From Pseudoalteromonas denitrificans DSM 6059 (GTDB lineage: Bacteria; Pseudomonadota; Gammaproteobacteria; Enterobacterales; Alteromonadaceae): 64,000 nucleotides of DNA. This document shows positions 39,218 to 49,966 of this stretch, piece after piece. The position numbers and the translations under genes are program-made. The notes under the pieces were generated by a model that was not told where the DNA came from, searched no databases, and worked only from the letters and a program-made list of their open reading frames with translations. Each line of letters opens with the position of its first letter. The first letter of the stretch is position 1. The stretch covers positions 83,963 through 147,962 of the forward strand of contig NZ_FOLO01000001.1 of the NCBI RefSeq assembly GCF_900112265.1, in the 5' to 3' direction.

Positions 39218-41080
39218 ATGGCATTATTGCAAATTGCTGAGCCGGGGCAAAGCGCGGCACCTCACCAACATAAGTTAGCAATTGGTATTGATTTAGGCAC
39301 GACAAATTCACTTGTTGCAACCGTTCAAAGTGGTGAAGCAAAAACATTAGCAGATGAAAATAATCAAGTTATTTTACCTTCTGCAGTACACTATACTCAA
39401 GATGGCATTGAAGTAGGTGAAGGCGCATTTAAAAATGCAGCATTGGATGCTGAAAATACCCTTATTTCTGTTAAACGCTTTTTAGGTAAATCTAAAGCTG
39501 ATATTGAAGTTGAATATAAGCAATTACCGTATAAATTAAGCGATGAAGGCGGTGTTTTTAGTATTGAAACTTGTCAGGGTTTGATCAATCCAATTCAGGC
39601 TTCCAGCGAGATTTTAAAGCACTTAAAACTGCGCGCTGAAAACTCTTTTGGTGGCGATGAAATAACAGGTGCAGTCATAACTGTTCCTGCGCATTTTGAT
39701 GATGCTCAACGCCAAGGCACTAAAGATGCGGCTGAATTGGCTGGTTTAAATGTATTACGTTTATTAAATGAACCTACCGCTGCTGCTGTTGCTTATGGTT
39801 TAGACTCAGGTCAAGAAGGCATTATCGCCGTATATGATTTAGGGGGAGGGACTTTTGATATTTCAATTTTACGTTTATCTAAAGGTGTATTTGAAGTATT
39901 AGCAACAGGTGGTGATGCGAGTCTTGGTGGTGATGATTTTGATGCTTTATTAGTTGAGTATTTCAAGCAACAAACGAATCAAACACATCTAGAAGCTAAA
40001 ACATTGCGTCTATTTATTAGCAAGGCTAAAGCGTGTAAAGAAGCATTAAGTCAGTATAAAACCGTAAATGTAGGCTTAGAAGTAGATGGTTTACCTCAAA
40101 CGGTTACTGTTACGAAAGAATTTTTTAATGAACTTGCAACACCATTAATTAAAAAAACATTAAGAGCATGTCGTCGCGCCGTAAAAGATGCTGATATTTC
40201 AAATGAAGACGTGCTTGAAGTGGTCATGGTTGGCGGCTCTACTCGTATGCCAAGTGTACGTGAGCAAGTAGGGGCATTTTTTGAAAAACAGCCCCTAACG
40301 TCTATAGACCCAGATCAAGTTGTTGCAATTGGTGCTGCTATTCAGGCGGATATCTTAGTCGGTAATAAACCTGATTCAGATATGTTGTTATTAGATGTTT
40401 TACCTCTGTCTTTAGGTTTAGAGACTATGGGTGGGCTAGTCGAAAAAATAATTCCACGTAATACCACAATTCCAGTTGCTAGAGCGCAAGAATTTACCAC
40501 ATTCAAAGATGGCCAAACGGGCATGTCTTTATTGGTATTGCAAGGTGAACGAGAATTAGTAGATGATTGTCGTGCATTAGCTAAGTTTAGTTTAAAAGGC
40601 ATTCCTCCAATGGCGGCGGGTGCTGCACATATTTTGGTGACATTCAAAGTAGATGCCGATGGTCTGTTAAGTGTTACAGCAATGGAAAAATCAACGGGTG
40701 TTCAAGCCGATATTCAAGTAAAACCTTCATTTGGTTTATCTGACGATCAAGTTGCACAAATGCTCAAGGACTCAATGAGTTTTGCGAAAGAAGATATGCA
40801 AGCACGTATGCTGACAGAGCAACAGGTTGAAGCATTAAGAGTAATAGAAGCAATTAATGCTTCTATGGCTGAATCAAAAGGTTTATTAACTGAAATCGAA
40901 AGTGTTGCTTTAACAACTGAAATTGAAAAGCTTGCTCAATTACGCGAAACAGCAACAAAACCAGATGAACTAAAATTAGGAATTGAAGCACTTGATAAAG
41001 CAAGTTCTGATTTTGCATCTCGAAGAATGGATGTTTCAATTAAAAAAGCACTGACAGGTCAGTCAGTAGACAAAGTTTAG
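39218..41080 (+). CDS. hscA: Hsp70-family chaperone HscA
   Basis: A specialised Hsp70 (620 aa) that drives cluster release from IscU. The ATPase domain has [44 protein letters not shown] and [13 protein letters not shown]. The substrate domain begins near residue 390 ([20 protein letters not shown]). It is 34 bases after hscB. Confidence 0.96.
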   Translation: MALLQIAEPGQSAAPHQHKLAIGIDLGTTNSLVATVQSGEAKTLADENNQVILPSAVHYTQDGIEVGEGAFKNAALDAENTLISVKRFLGKSKADIEVEYKQLPYKLSDEGGVFSIETCQGLINPIQASSEILKHLKLRAENSFGGDEITGAVITVPAHFDDAQRQGTKDAAELAGLNVLRLLNEPTAAAVAYGLDSGQEGIIAVYDLGGGTFDISILRLSKGVFEVLATGGDASLGGDDFDALLVEYFKQQTNQTHLEAKTLRLFISKAKACKEALSQYKTVNVGLEVDGLPQTVTVTKEFFNELATPLIKKTLRACRRAVKDADISNEDVLEVVMVGGSTRMPSVREQVGAFFEKQPLTSIDPDQVVAIGAAIQADILVGNKPDSDMLLLDVLPLSLGLETMGGLVEKIIPRNTTIPVARAQEFTTFKDGQTGMSLLVLQGERELVDDCRALAKFSLKGIPPMAAGAAHILVTFKVDADGLLSVTAMEKSTGVQADIQVKPSFGLSDDQVAQMLKDSMSFAKEDMQARMLTEQQVEALRVIEAINASMAESKGLLTEIESVALTTEIEKLAQLRETATKPDELKLGIEALDKASSDFASRRMDVSIKKALTGQSVDKV

Positions 41081-41122
41081 TTTTGTTTTATTGTCATATA
41101 AATCGACGAGGTTTAATTTAAA

Positions 41123-41461
41123 ATGCCACAAATTGTATTTTTACCCCATGAAGAGCTATGCCCTGAAGGTGCAGCAATTGAAGCTAAAAGTGGTGAAACC
41201 ATATTAAATGTAGCGCTACAAAATGGTATATCTATTCCACATGCGTGTGAAAAGTCATGTGCTTGTACAACATGTCACTTAGTGATCAGGGAAGGTTTTG
41301 ACTCATTAGAAGAGAGTGACGAATTAGAAGACGATATGCTAGATAAGGCTTGGGGTTTAGAGCCTGAATCTCGTTTAGGTTGTCAGGCATTAATTGCTGA
41401 TGAAGACTTAATTGTTGAAATTCCAAAGTATAACTTGAATATTGTCAACGAAGATCATTAA
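41123..41461 (+). CDS. fdx: [2Fe-2S] ferredoxin of the isc system
   Basis: An adrenodoxin-type ferredoxin (112 aa) that supplies electrons for cluster assembly. The cluster cysteines are in HACEKSCACTTCHLVI and LGCQALI, with the DDMLDKAWGLEPESR block characteristic of isc ferredoxins. It is the last gene of the operon; no iscX follows. Confidence 0.96.
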   Translation: MPQIVFLPHEELCPEGAAIEAKSGETILNVALQNGISIPHACEKSCACTTCHLVIREGFDSLEESDELEDDMLDKAWGLEPESRLGCQALIADEDLIVEIPKYNLNIVNEDH

Positions 41462-41508
41462 CCGATCTGTATTGTGATTCAGATCATGATACGGTAGAAG
41501 ACATGTTT

Positions 41509-41546
41509 AAAAGCCAATAACAGCATTGTTATTGGCTTTTTATTAT
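41509..41546 (+). terminator. Strong terminator after fdx
   Basis: AAAAGCCAATAACA / TGTTATTGGCTTTT with loop GCAT and a T-tract, 48 bases past the fdx stop. The remaining 250 bases to 41798 hold no visible gene and should contain the kinase promoter. Confidence 0.92.
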
Positions 41547-41798
41547 AAAATGAAGAAGTATCTCTGTATTATTTTAAGCTTTTTTTATAATTTACTCGCA
41601 GTTCTAACTCGCTCAATAAACTATTTTTATACCACCCCGTTTATAAGATAAGGAGCCTTCATAACGGTTTAAGTTATGCTGTAATTATAAAGATTTTCTT
41701 TATATTAAAATGACTTATTCTCATGTTTTTTATATTTTTAACTATACTTACAAGTCATCTTACTACAGTTGAATTTTTCGTTTGAGGAAAAGGGATTT

Positions 41799-44700
41799 AT
41801 GCATAACTTGGATGAAAACCGCCATGGCGATAAAGGTCTTTTTAAAAAGCTAATAGTACAAGTCGATAAAATGAGTTTAACCTATAAGATATTATCTGGT
41901 TTTGCCATACCTGTTATCTTAATGATTATCGTCTCCAGTGTAGTTTACAACAGTACTACTGCACTCATAGAGACCTCTAACTGGGTTACACATACTCAGA
42001 AGGTGATAGCCAAAGGTCACTTACTGGAAAAATTGTTACTTGACATGGAAACTGGCGAAAGAGGTTTTTTAATCACAGGTAAAAATGAATTCTTAGAGCC
42101 ATTTATTAATTCAGAAAAACAGTGGGATACACAAATTAATAGTACTAAAACACTTGTTTCTGATAATTTTTCACAGGTTAAAAAAGTAGAGTCTATTGAT
42201 CTTAAGGCGAAACAATGGTTGAAATTAGCCGCAACGCCTGAAATGGCACTAAGACGAAAAGTAGTTTCAAATGCCATTAGTTTAGATCATTTACAGACTT
42301 TACTACAGAAAAAAACGGGGAAAAATATACAGGATGGTATTCTAAAAAAATTAGATGATCTAAATCACATTTTTTCAACTTCGCAAAATCAAATCGCCTC
42401 TAACTTACTTATTTCCATTTCTAAAGATATTGTAGATCAGGAAACTGGGGAGCGAGGTTTTTTGATCACTGGAGATGAAGACTTTTTGTCACCATATAAA
42501 GAAGGTCAATTAAACTATCAGGCACATATAAGTGAACTTAAATCCCTAATATTAAACTCGCCAAAAAAGTCCCAGGTAACGAACTTAATTAACAAAATAG
42601 AAATGTTAGCTAATCAGTGGGAAACAAAAGTTGCAACTCCTGAAATAGATATGCGCAGAACAATCAAAAATATTAAAAAAGCAGAAGCAGAACTTGAAAA
42701 TATCGCAGAGGTTGTGTCAATAGGAATCGGAAAGAAAATTTTAGATGAGTTACGTAAAAACTTTAATATACTCAAAGATTTGTATATACGTTCTAATAAT
42801 GAGAAAGCACAGCTATTGCTAACAATTCTCAGTAAGTCAATGGTCGACAGGGAGAGCGGACAGCGAGGTTATTTAATTACTGGAGAAGATAGGTTTCTAC
42901 AATCCTATGAAGAAGGTAAACAAATTTTTGAATTTAATCTGCAATTAATAAAAAAAATAGCAGCGAACGCTTATGATGAGAAAGTTGTTTATCAATTGGT
43001 TGAGGAAATTGAAGTTGAAACAGCAAAGTGGCATAAGCTGGCTGCAAGTGTAGAAATTGATGCTCGAAGAGAGATAAATCAAACAGGGCTTTCACCAATG
43101 GAATATTTGCAGAAGATGCAGTCAAGTGTTTTAAATAGTGAGTATCTTCTTTCCATAAAAACGACTTTAAGTATTATTGATGCGATGTTTACTAAAAATA
43201 CAGATATTTCAGGAAGGTTAATTTTATCAAACATGCATAATACCTTATATAAGCTTAAAACAACTTATTTACAATTTTCCTCAAATGGAGACCCAAGTTT
43301 ACTAATACAATTTAATAAGCAAAGAAGAAAATTAACTAAACAAATTATTTCACTTTCATTTCACAGTAAGGCTTCTATTAGCGCAAAAGATTCATCTACA
43401 CTAAAACAGCATATAGAAAACTTGTCATTAAACGCATCGACATGGTTTACGCAATCTATAGAGCCTAGGCTTCATTCTCGAAAAAATGCATTTACAAGTC
43501 GATCTTCGGCATTAAATCAAATACAACACGTTTTAAGAAAAGGCAGAGGAAAAAATATTCTTGATGATATTAGGCTACAGATTAACAATATGAATAAAAA
43601 AGCCATAGATGAAAAAAACTATCAGGTTTCTAATCTTATTTTACAAATTAGTAAGGCGATAGTAGATCAAGAAACTGGACAAAGAGGCTTTATTATCACA
43701 GGTCAAGAAGCTTTTCTGGAACCATATTATTTAGGTAATAAAAATTTATCATACTTGATCGCTGAACTTAAAAATAATGTTAACCAAGGTTTTAACAGTA
43801 AGGAAGTAATCGAAAAATTTAAAATTATTGAAGATGAAATAAAAAATTGGCGTCAGGTTGCTGCTGAACCAGAAATCAAACTTCGAAGATTGGTTAATCA
43901 AGGGGAAGAAAATTATATCAATCTTGTTCGTATAGCCAGTGAAAGTAAAGGTAAGAATATCCTAGAGAATATTCGGTATTTACAAAATGAGCTAAATAAA
44001 GACTTTTTAAAAGCAAAGCATATTACTGCTCAACGGCTTATTGTCTCTATTGCAAAAGACATTGCTGACATGGAAGCAGGGCAAAGAGGTTTTTTGATAA
44101 CAGGGCAAGAAGAGTTTCTTCAATCTTATCAAAGAGGATTAGAAAGTCTTAAGCAACATACTTTTGAAATTAAAAATATTATTAACGCAAGTTCTGATAT
44201 CTCAAAAATGCAAAGTGACATAGATTTATTAAGACAAAAAACAGTGCAATGGAAACTTGAGGCGGCTGAACCCGAAATCGCGTTGAGGAATACATTAAAT
44301 AAAGCAGGAGCATCAATGGAAGATGTTACACGTTTAATTGAAAATGGAACGGGTAAAAAGATTATTGATTCTTTGCGTGAAGAAATTGCTCAGTTTATTC
44401 AAGTTGAAAAAGACTTGATTTTAGTCCGAACTTTTGAATCTCAACAAGCTGCATCAGATACTTTATATCAAGCAATTTTTGGTACCCTTAGCGCTGCTAT
44501 AACTGCATTTTTTTCAGCTTTCATCTTATTAAAATCAATCCTTGGCTCTCTCACTAAGTTAAGTGATGCGACTAAGAAAGTAGCTACAGGCGACTACAAT
44601 GCGAGAATAAAAATATATGGTCAGGATCAAGTTGCTGAACTAACAAACTCTTTTAATAGTATGACAAGCCAATTGGAAGAATCCAGTAGGGATATGAAAA

Positions 44701-46838
44701 GTTCAAAAAAAGACCTACAAATGCAAGCTGAGTTACTAGAAGAAAAAAATACACAACTGCTTCACACTCAAGGTGAACTTGAAAAAAATGCTGTAAAACT
44801 TGAGCAAACGAGTCAGTATAAATCCAACTTTCTTGCAACTATGAGCCATGAAATACGCACGCCTATGAATGGAGTATTGGGTATGCTTGGTTTATTAAAA
44901 AATACCGACCTTACTAGCGACCAGTTAAAAAAAGTTCAAGTGGCAAAAAGTAGTGCTGATGCTTTACTCACCATTATTAATGAAATTCTCGACTTTTCTA
45001 AAATTGAATCAGGTAAGCTAGAACTGGAAATACTCGACTTCAACTTGCGCAGCATGTTGGGGGATTTCTCTGAATCTATGGCAATACAAGCGCAGGAAAA
45101 AGGTCTGGAGATAGTATTAGATGTCACTAACATAGAAGAATCTATGGTCATTGGAGATCCTGGTCGCTTGAGACAAATTCTAGTTAACTTAGTGGGAAAC
45201 GCAATTAAATTTACCCAAAATGGTGAGGTTGTTATTCATGCAAAAACCGAAAAAACAACCGATGATACTTTGTTATTTATTTGTAATATTGAAGATACGG
45301 GGATTGGTATTGAGCAGGAATATATAGGTAACTTATTTGAGGTATTTACTCAGGCTGATAGCTCAACCACACGGGAGTATGGTGGCACTGGGCTAGGACT
45401 TTCAATTAGTAAGAAGTTATGCGAATTAATGGATGGTCACATTAATGTAACAAGTATAAAGGGTCAAGGAAGCAAATTTGAAATATGTGTAAAACTAAAA
45501 AAAAGCCAGCGTTCTCAATTGGTAATACCTCAGGTAGATATTAGCCAATTACATTTATTAGTTGTTGATGATAATGCAACCAATAGGATGGTTTTACGTG
45601 GTCAGCTTGAATATTGGGGTGCAAAGGTAACCGAAGTTGACAGCGCTAAAAGTGCGTTGAATATGTGCCAACAACAAATTAGCTCTGGTGAGCCTTTGTA
45701 TGATGTCGCATATTTAGATATGCAAATGCCACAAATGAGCGGAGCACAGCTAGCTGAACAAATACGTAGTAATAAGGCGTTCGATTCTATGAAGATGGTT
45801 ATGATGACGTCAATTTCACATAGTGATGGACCTCAGTATTTTTCTGACTTAGGTTTTAGTGCCTTTTTTCCTAAACCAGTAACAACTTCAGATATATTTG
45901 ACTCATTAAATATTGTGGTTGAAGGGGGGGAAACTTTAAAACAAGCTGGCGCTATAATAACCCATAATTATATTAATTCTCTCAAACATGAAAATAACGA
46001 ACTTAGCCCAATAAGCGGCAGGTTTTTATTAGTGGAAGATAATATTATTAACCAGCAAGTTGCTTTAGGTATATTACAGGAATTTGGCTTTGAGGCAGAT
46101 ATTGCAGTCAACGGCATTGAGGCGTTACGATTGTTAAAAGAATCACTACCAGAGAGTCCTTATTCGTTAATTTTAATGGATTGTCAAATGCCTGAGATGG
46201 ATGGTTATGAAGCAAGTAACTTAATAAGGGAGGGTAATGCAGGCTCTTATTATAAATCTATACCAATTATCGCGATGACAGCAAATGCGATGCAAGGTGA
46301 TCGAGAAAAATGCATTCAAGTTGGTATGTCAGACTATCTGACTAAGCCAATTGAGCCTGATATGCTCCAACAAAAAATAGTTCATTGGTTGAAAGAAAGG
46401 CCTTCCAATGTTCTATCTATTAAACCACTGCAAGTTAAAAAAGAAGCAGAACAAGATAAGTATGTAACTGAGGAAAAACCCATTTGGGATAAAGCGTCGA
46501 TGTCTAAGAGGGTGATGAATAATGATAAGTTAGTTAATAAACTTATTGTTTGCTTCTTAAACGAAATGCCTGACAGAATACATGAAATTGAATCCCTTAA
46601 AGTACAAAGTGATAGTGATACCTTGGGGATTATTGCGCATACAATAAAAGGCGTTAGCGCTAATTTAAGTGCAATGCATTTGGCGGATAAAGCAGAAATA
46701 TTAGAGTTGGCGTGTAAGCAAAAAAACTGCATTAATTATTCACAGATGGTTGATGACTTAGTCACTTCATATACGCAATTAAAGCTAGTGCTTGAAAAAT
46801 TTCAACTAGAAGAAAAAACAGAGCATAGACATAACTGA
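41799..46838 (+). CDS. Hybrid sensor histidine kinase with five or six tandem CHASE3-like domains
   Basis: A 1679-aa inner-membrane hybrid kinase. TM1 (about 33-52) is followed by about 850 periplasmic residues. The CHASE3 hallmark D-x-E-[TS/A]-G-x-R-G-[FY]-L-I-T-G recurs near residues 81, 211, 347, 620 and 755, with a degenerate copy near 468 (DISGRLILSN). TM2 (about 890-910) leads to HAMP, a coiled coil, HisKA (phospho-histidine H1017 in MSHEIRTPMNG), HATPase_c (ETGxGI and GGTGLGLSISKKL), REC1 (D1307 in YLDMQMPQMSG), REC2 (D1461 in LMDCQMPEMDG) and Hpt (H1614 in IAHTIKGVSANL). All phosphorelay residues are present. A TTG frame opens at 41769; ATG 41799 has AAGGG six bases upstream. It has no adjacent response regulator. 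Confidence 0.92.
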   Translation: MHNLDENRHGDKGLFKKLIVQVDKMSLTYKILSGFAIPVILMIIVSSVVYNSTTALIETSNWVTHTQKVIAKGHLLEKLLLDMETGERGFLITGKNEFLEPFINSEKQWDTQINSTKTLVSDNFSQVKKVESIDLKAKQWLKLAATPEMALRRKVVSNAISLDHLQTLLQKKTGKNIQDGILKKLDDLNHIFSTSQNQIASNLLISISKDIVDQETGERGFLITGDEDFLSPYKEGQLNYQAHISELKSLILNSPKKSQVTNLINKIEMLANQWETKVATPEIDMRRTIKNIKKAEAELENIAEVVSIGIGKKILDELRKNFNILKDLYIRSNNEKAQLLLTILSKSMVDRESGQRGYLITGEDRFLQSYEEGKQIFEFNLQLIKKIAANAYDEKVVYQLVEEIEVETAKWHKLAASVEIDARREINQTGLSPMEYLQKMQSSVLNSEYLLSIKTTLSIIDAMFTKNTDISGRLILSNMHNTLYKLKTTYLQFSSNGDPSLLIQFNKQRRKLTKQIISLSFHSKASISAKDSSTLKQHIENLSLNASTWFTQSIEPRLHSRKNAFTSRSSALNQIQHVLRKGRGKNILDDIRLQINNMNKKAIDEKNYQVSNLILQISKAIVDQETGQRGFIITGQEAFLEPYYLGNKNLSYLIAELKNNVNQGFNSKEVIEKFKIIEDEIKNWRQVAAEPEIKLRRLVNQGEENYINLVRIASESKGKNILENIRYLQNELNKDFLKAKHITAQRLIVSIAKDIADMEAGQRGFLITGQEEFLQSYQRGLESLKQHTFEIKNIINASSDISKMQSDIDLLRQKTVQWKLEAAEPEIALRNTLNKAGASMEDVTRLIENGTGKKIIDSLREEIAQFIQVEKDLILVRTFESQQAASDTLYQAIFGTLSAAITAFFSAFILLKSILGSLTKLSDATKKVATGDYNARIKIYGQDQVAELTNSFNSMTSQLEESSRDMKSSKKDLQMQAELLEEKNTQLLHTQGELEKNAVKLEQTSQYKSNFLATMSHEIRTPMNGVLGMLGLLKNTDLTSDQLKKVQVAKSSADALLTIINEILDFSKIESGKLELEILDFNLRSMLGDFSESMAIQAQEKGLEIVLDVTNIEESMVIGDPGRLRQILVNLVGNAIKFTQNGEVVIHAKTEKTTDDTLLFICNIEDTGIGIEQEYIGNLFEVFTQADSSTTREYGGTGLGLSISKKLCELMDGHINVTSIKGQGSKFEICVKLKKSQRSQLVIPQVDISQLHLLVVDDNATNRMVLRGQLEYWGAKVTEVDSAKSALNMCQQQISSGEPLYDVAYLDMQMPQMSGAQLAEQIRSNKAFDSMKMVMMTSISHSDGPQYFSDLGFSAFFPKPVTTSDIFDSLNIVVEGGETLKQAGAIITHNYINSLKHENNELSPISGRFLLVEDNIINQQVALGILQEFGFEADIAVNGIEALRLLKESLPESPYSLILMDCQMPEMDGYEASNLIREGNAGSYYKSIPIIAMTANAMQGDREKCIQVGMSDYLTKPIEPDMLQQKIVHWLKERPSNVLSIKPLQVKKEAEQDKYVTEEKPIWDKASMSKRVMNNDKLVNKLIVCFLNEMPDRIHEIESLKVQSDSDTLGIIAHTIKGVSANLSAMHLADKAEILELACKQKNCINYSQMVDDLVTSYTQLKLVLEKFQLEEKTEHRHN

Positions 46839-47534
46839 GCTAATAATGGACTTGAACCTATTGAAGATATCATTCGTTAAGGAGTTATGATAATAAAGTA
46901 AGTTCAATTCGGTTTGATCCTTTGTAAGGTTTTTTGTGTATTTCAAAAGTTATATTTAGAGTGTCAGTTGTCTAGGTAAGTCATACTTATACCCAAACTA
47001 CTTCAAGGTGCAGAATCCAGCGTTTCACAGGGGCTTAATACTAAGGTGCAACTTTGCGAAATGGTGCATCTTTTTAAAAAGTTGGAACCTAGATAGTAAG
47101 TTTCTGTAAAATGGTTAAATCCTTGTTTTTTAGTGGTTTATTTGAGTTATTGACTTTGGCAAGGGAGTAACTATTATCGGCTATCAATGTCTTGCCTAAA
47201 TCGTTATTAAATCTAACTGTATCTTTAAGTCGCTCAGGTATAAATATAAAGTTATAAAACCAGTTCACCTTAAAGCTAAAAAGTTACGCTAAATCAAGTG
47301 AGATTTATTATTAATTTCGTTAAGTCAGAGAAGATCAAGATGTTCGGTGTGAAATTAACTCAAGGTAATATGTTGATAGGCTTTTTCAGTATAAATAAAT
47401 TGTCTTGAAAGCTGATACACGACTTTTTTACGGAATTATTTACTTTTTATAAGTTTATGTATTTTACTTTTATAAAAAGGATATCTTACGGTTAGCAAGC
47501 TATCCTTTGTAAAACCCATTAATAAGTTTAGTTT
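46839..47534. other. Gene-poor 696-bp stretch
   Basis: No convincing gene. A short open frame of 59 codons on the minus strand (GTG at 47268 to TAG at 47089; contains FIFIPERLKDTVRFNNDLGK) may be a relic or chance. At about 46989 a TATACCCAAACTACTTCAAGGTGCAG stretch looks like an interspersed intergenic repeat, but only one copy is in the window. A hairpin (AAAGGATA/TATCCTTT, 47476-47508, 17-base loop) with T-rich sequence on the minus strand could terminate the gene ending at 47535. Confidence 0.4.
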
Positions 47535-49718
47535 TCAAGATTTGATTAATCGTCTTGTTCTAGCGATAAATAGTAAGCCGATTAACCAAAATATATTCAA
47601 ACTACCACTTGCGTTCTTTTTAACGGGAATAACTGGTACAGGTGTTGGGCCTGGTGATGCTGTATGTGTAGTGAGTAAAGCCATCATTTGGGTTTCATTG
47701 TCTAAATAGGCAATAAAATCTACGATGTTATCGGCATTGACATCTGCAGGAATAATTAAACTTGATGCTGAAATAAGCACTACTCCATCCTGACTAAATT
47801 CAGTTTCACCTGAACTTTGATAAGTTGTAGCGATGCCTTGTGCATCAGTCACTTGCATATCAGTTTTACCATCTCCATCAGTATCTAAAATTTTAATCGT
47901 TAAAGCATTTTCATTATGAAATAAAGTTATTGTATCTTGGCTATTAGCATATAGTTTTCCAGTAATTTTAGCGCCTAGTTCAAATATTATTGTATTATTA
48001 CCACCAGCTAAATCAATGGGCCCATTAATTTTGGCACTTGAAGAAATCGTAATTGTATCGTCTCCTTCGGAGCCTTTTATTGCAGTGCTGCCATTACCTT
48101 CAGTTAGAATAGTCCCGTTAATTAATAAAGTAGAGGCGGAATCAATAAGAATAGCGGTACTATCTCGCCCATGCATTTCTAATAAAGCATCAGTTTCAAG
48201 GGTGAAATTGACAGTATCTAAAATGATGCTTGAAAGATCATGACCATAAGAGGCCAGTGAAGGCACATTATGAGTGACAGGGGTACAAGTTTGGGCACCC
48301 ATGGCATTGGTGGTACATTGATTAAAGTCATATCCTCCTGTTGTTTTACCTGATGGTGTTATTGCAAAATTTGGCATAGATATATTGAGCGATGTTGTTC
48401 TTACATTTGCACCTGTACATTGTAACCCACTCGCATCAACATCATCGGAACAAGTACCATCGGCAAAAAAGGCTAAAGAGATTTGTCGATCTAAATTCCA
48501 AAGGTAGTTTACGGCGCTTTCATCATTTATAACCGGAGTTTGAGTGACATCAATAACATAATAAACATCAAGTAAAGGACTGTGAAATATAGAGCTCGTA
48601 TACCCAAAAATGGAACCCGAATGCCCCACCATAACAGAGCCATTTAATGCAGACTCAAAGTCATAAATAGCCAAACCATAATTAGCGGGCAAGCCACCAA
48701 CAGAACCTGGCACAGTATCATGTAATCGTTGCGCTTGTATTTCAGGTGTTAATAGGCCATTTTTATTACTTGCAAGTTGTCGGATCCATTGAATTTGATC
48801 TGGTATATTTGAGATAATAGCGCCGGCAGAATTAGGCACGTCAGGGCTAACATGAGTGAAATAAGTTTCATAGGTATTATTAATGCTGGGTGTTAGAGAA
48901 GATGAGCCTGTAATTGGTCCGCCATCGACAACGGTCACATATCCATCAGCGAATGGTCGATTAAACTCTGTATTTGTCGGAAATATAGTGTCATTTAGTC
49001 CCATTGTCATCATGATGCGAGATGTAATGACTTCGCCAATGGTCAGTGTGCACTCAGGTTGATCCATACAAGATATTTTACGTGCGATTTCACCTAATAA
49101 TACAAAATTACTATTGGAGTAACTCATGCCACTGGTTCTGTCCATGTTATTGGTTTGAGCTATTAATTGTTTTGCAGTTGCAGATGTAAGCCCATGTTCT
49201 ATTGCCCACTGATCTAATACTGTACGATCAGCGACACCATCAAGTGCGGGAGCAACGAGGTAATCAGGAATACCACTGGTCATTTGTAATAAATGTTTAA
49301 TGGTAACTTGGTTGGCATTGGGAACGCCAAAATCTGGTAACCAAAATTCTAAGGTATCATTGAGGCTTATTTTGCCTTCTTGCACCATTTGTAAAATAAC
49401 CGTACCAGTGAATGTTTTGGTTTCACTGCCGATCCTAACTTGATCATTTACCAACATAGTTGAAGTTGGACATGTCATTCCTGATGTATTAAAAAGTGGG
49501 TCACAGTTGGCAACACCTTGCCAAAGTATTTCGCTGTTTGTTACAACGGCAGCTGCAACTGCAGGTATGGTTGAGGCATCTTGTTCTACCTCTAAGCTCA
49601 CTTGACTGATCACTGAAATATCAGGTTGTCCAGATGCAAAAACCGTGGATGAAAAAGCTAACCAGCTTAATGTAGAAATAGATTTTTTTAGTATAGATTT
49701 ACTTTTTTTTTGTCGCAT
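47535..49718 (-). CDS. Secreted serine hydrolase of the beta-lactamase/PBP fold with C-terminal sorting signal
   Basis: A 727-aa protein. A signal peptide (about 1-29) precedes a class C beta-lactamase / D-Ala-D-Ala carboxypeptidase-type domain (about 35-420) with the catalytic SETK (S98, K101), YSN (Y200, N202) and HSG (H366). Residues about 430-680 are a Ser/Thr/Asn-rich beta-strand region resembling autotransporter-like repeats (SEGDDTITISSSAKI, AGGNNTIIFELGAKI), plus a DTDGDGKTD calcium-like motif. The tail PVKKNASGSLNIFWLIGLLFIARTRR resembles GlyGly-CTERM signals. AAGGA precedes the ATG. Being divergent from the NRPS gene, it may share control with the cluster and act on peptides or esters outside the cell, but this is inference. 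Confidence 0.8.
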   Translation of the reverse strand: MRQKKSKSILKKSISTLSWLAFSSTVFASGQPDISVISQVSLEVEQDASTIPAVAAAVVTNSEILWQGVANCDPLFNTSGMTCPTSTMLVNDQVRIGSETKTFTGTVILQMVQEGKISLNDTLEFWLPDFGVPNANQVTIKHLLQMTSGIPDYLVAPALDGVADRTVLDQWAIEHGLTSATAKQLIAQTNNMDRTSGMSYSNSNFVLLGEIARKISCMDQPECTLTIGEVITSRIMMTMGLNDTIFPTNTEFNRPFADGYVTVVDGGPITGSSSLTPSINNTYETYFTHVSPDVPNSAGAIISNIPDQIQWIRQLASNKNGLLTPEIQAQRLHDTVPGSVGGLPANYGLAIYDFESALNGSVMVGHSGSIFGYTSSIFHSPLLDVYYVIDVTQTPVINDESAVNYLWNLDRQISLAFFADGTCSDDVDASGLQCTGANVRTTSLNISMPNFAITPSGKTTGGYDFNQCTTNAMGAQTCTPVTHNVPSLASYGHDLSSIILDTVNFTLETDALLEMHGRDSTAILIDSASTLLINGTILTEGNGSTAIKGSEGDDTITISSSAKINGPIDLAGGNNTIIFELGAKITGKLYANSQDTITLFHNENALTIKILDTDGDGKTDMQVTDAQGIATTYQSSGETEFSQDGVVLISASSLIIPADVNADNIVDFIAYLDNETQMMALLTTHTASPGPTPVPVIPVKKNASGSLNIFWLIGLLFIARTRRLIKS

Positions 49719-49966
49719 TATTAGTCCTTAATTGGCGGTTTTTTAAATAGCTAAAACAGATTAAATAAACAGCGATATATTTGTACCTAAAATCTAATGT
49801 TAAAGGTTGATTTTCCTAATCGTAGACCATATTTTTCAATATTCAAGTATAAAATCAAAGATTTATGAGATACCTAAAAAAGGTAAAAATATATTAAATT
49901 ATTTAATGACATGCTTATGAACTGTGTTATATTTCATCAACAATAATAAATACATGGAAGTAAATT
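49719..49966. promoter_or_regulatory. Divergent intergenic region between the hydrolase and the NRPS cluster
   Basis: 248 AT-rich bases between two divergently transcribed genes, so promoters for both must lie here. I could not assign clean -35/-10 boxes or an operator. Confidence 0.4.

Noticed and set aside
47089-47268. 59-codon minus-strand frame
   Set aside because: No ribosome site, no family recognised, isolated; kept only as a note in the spacer entry.
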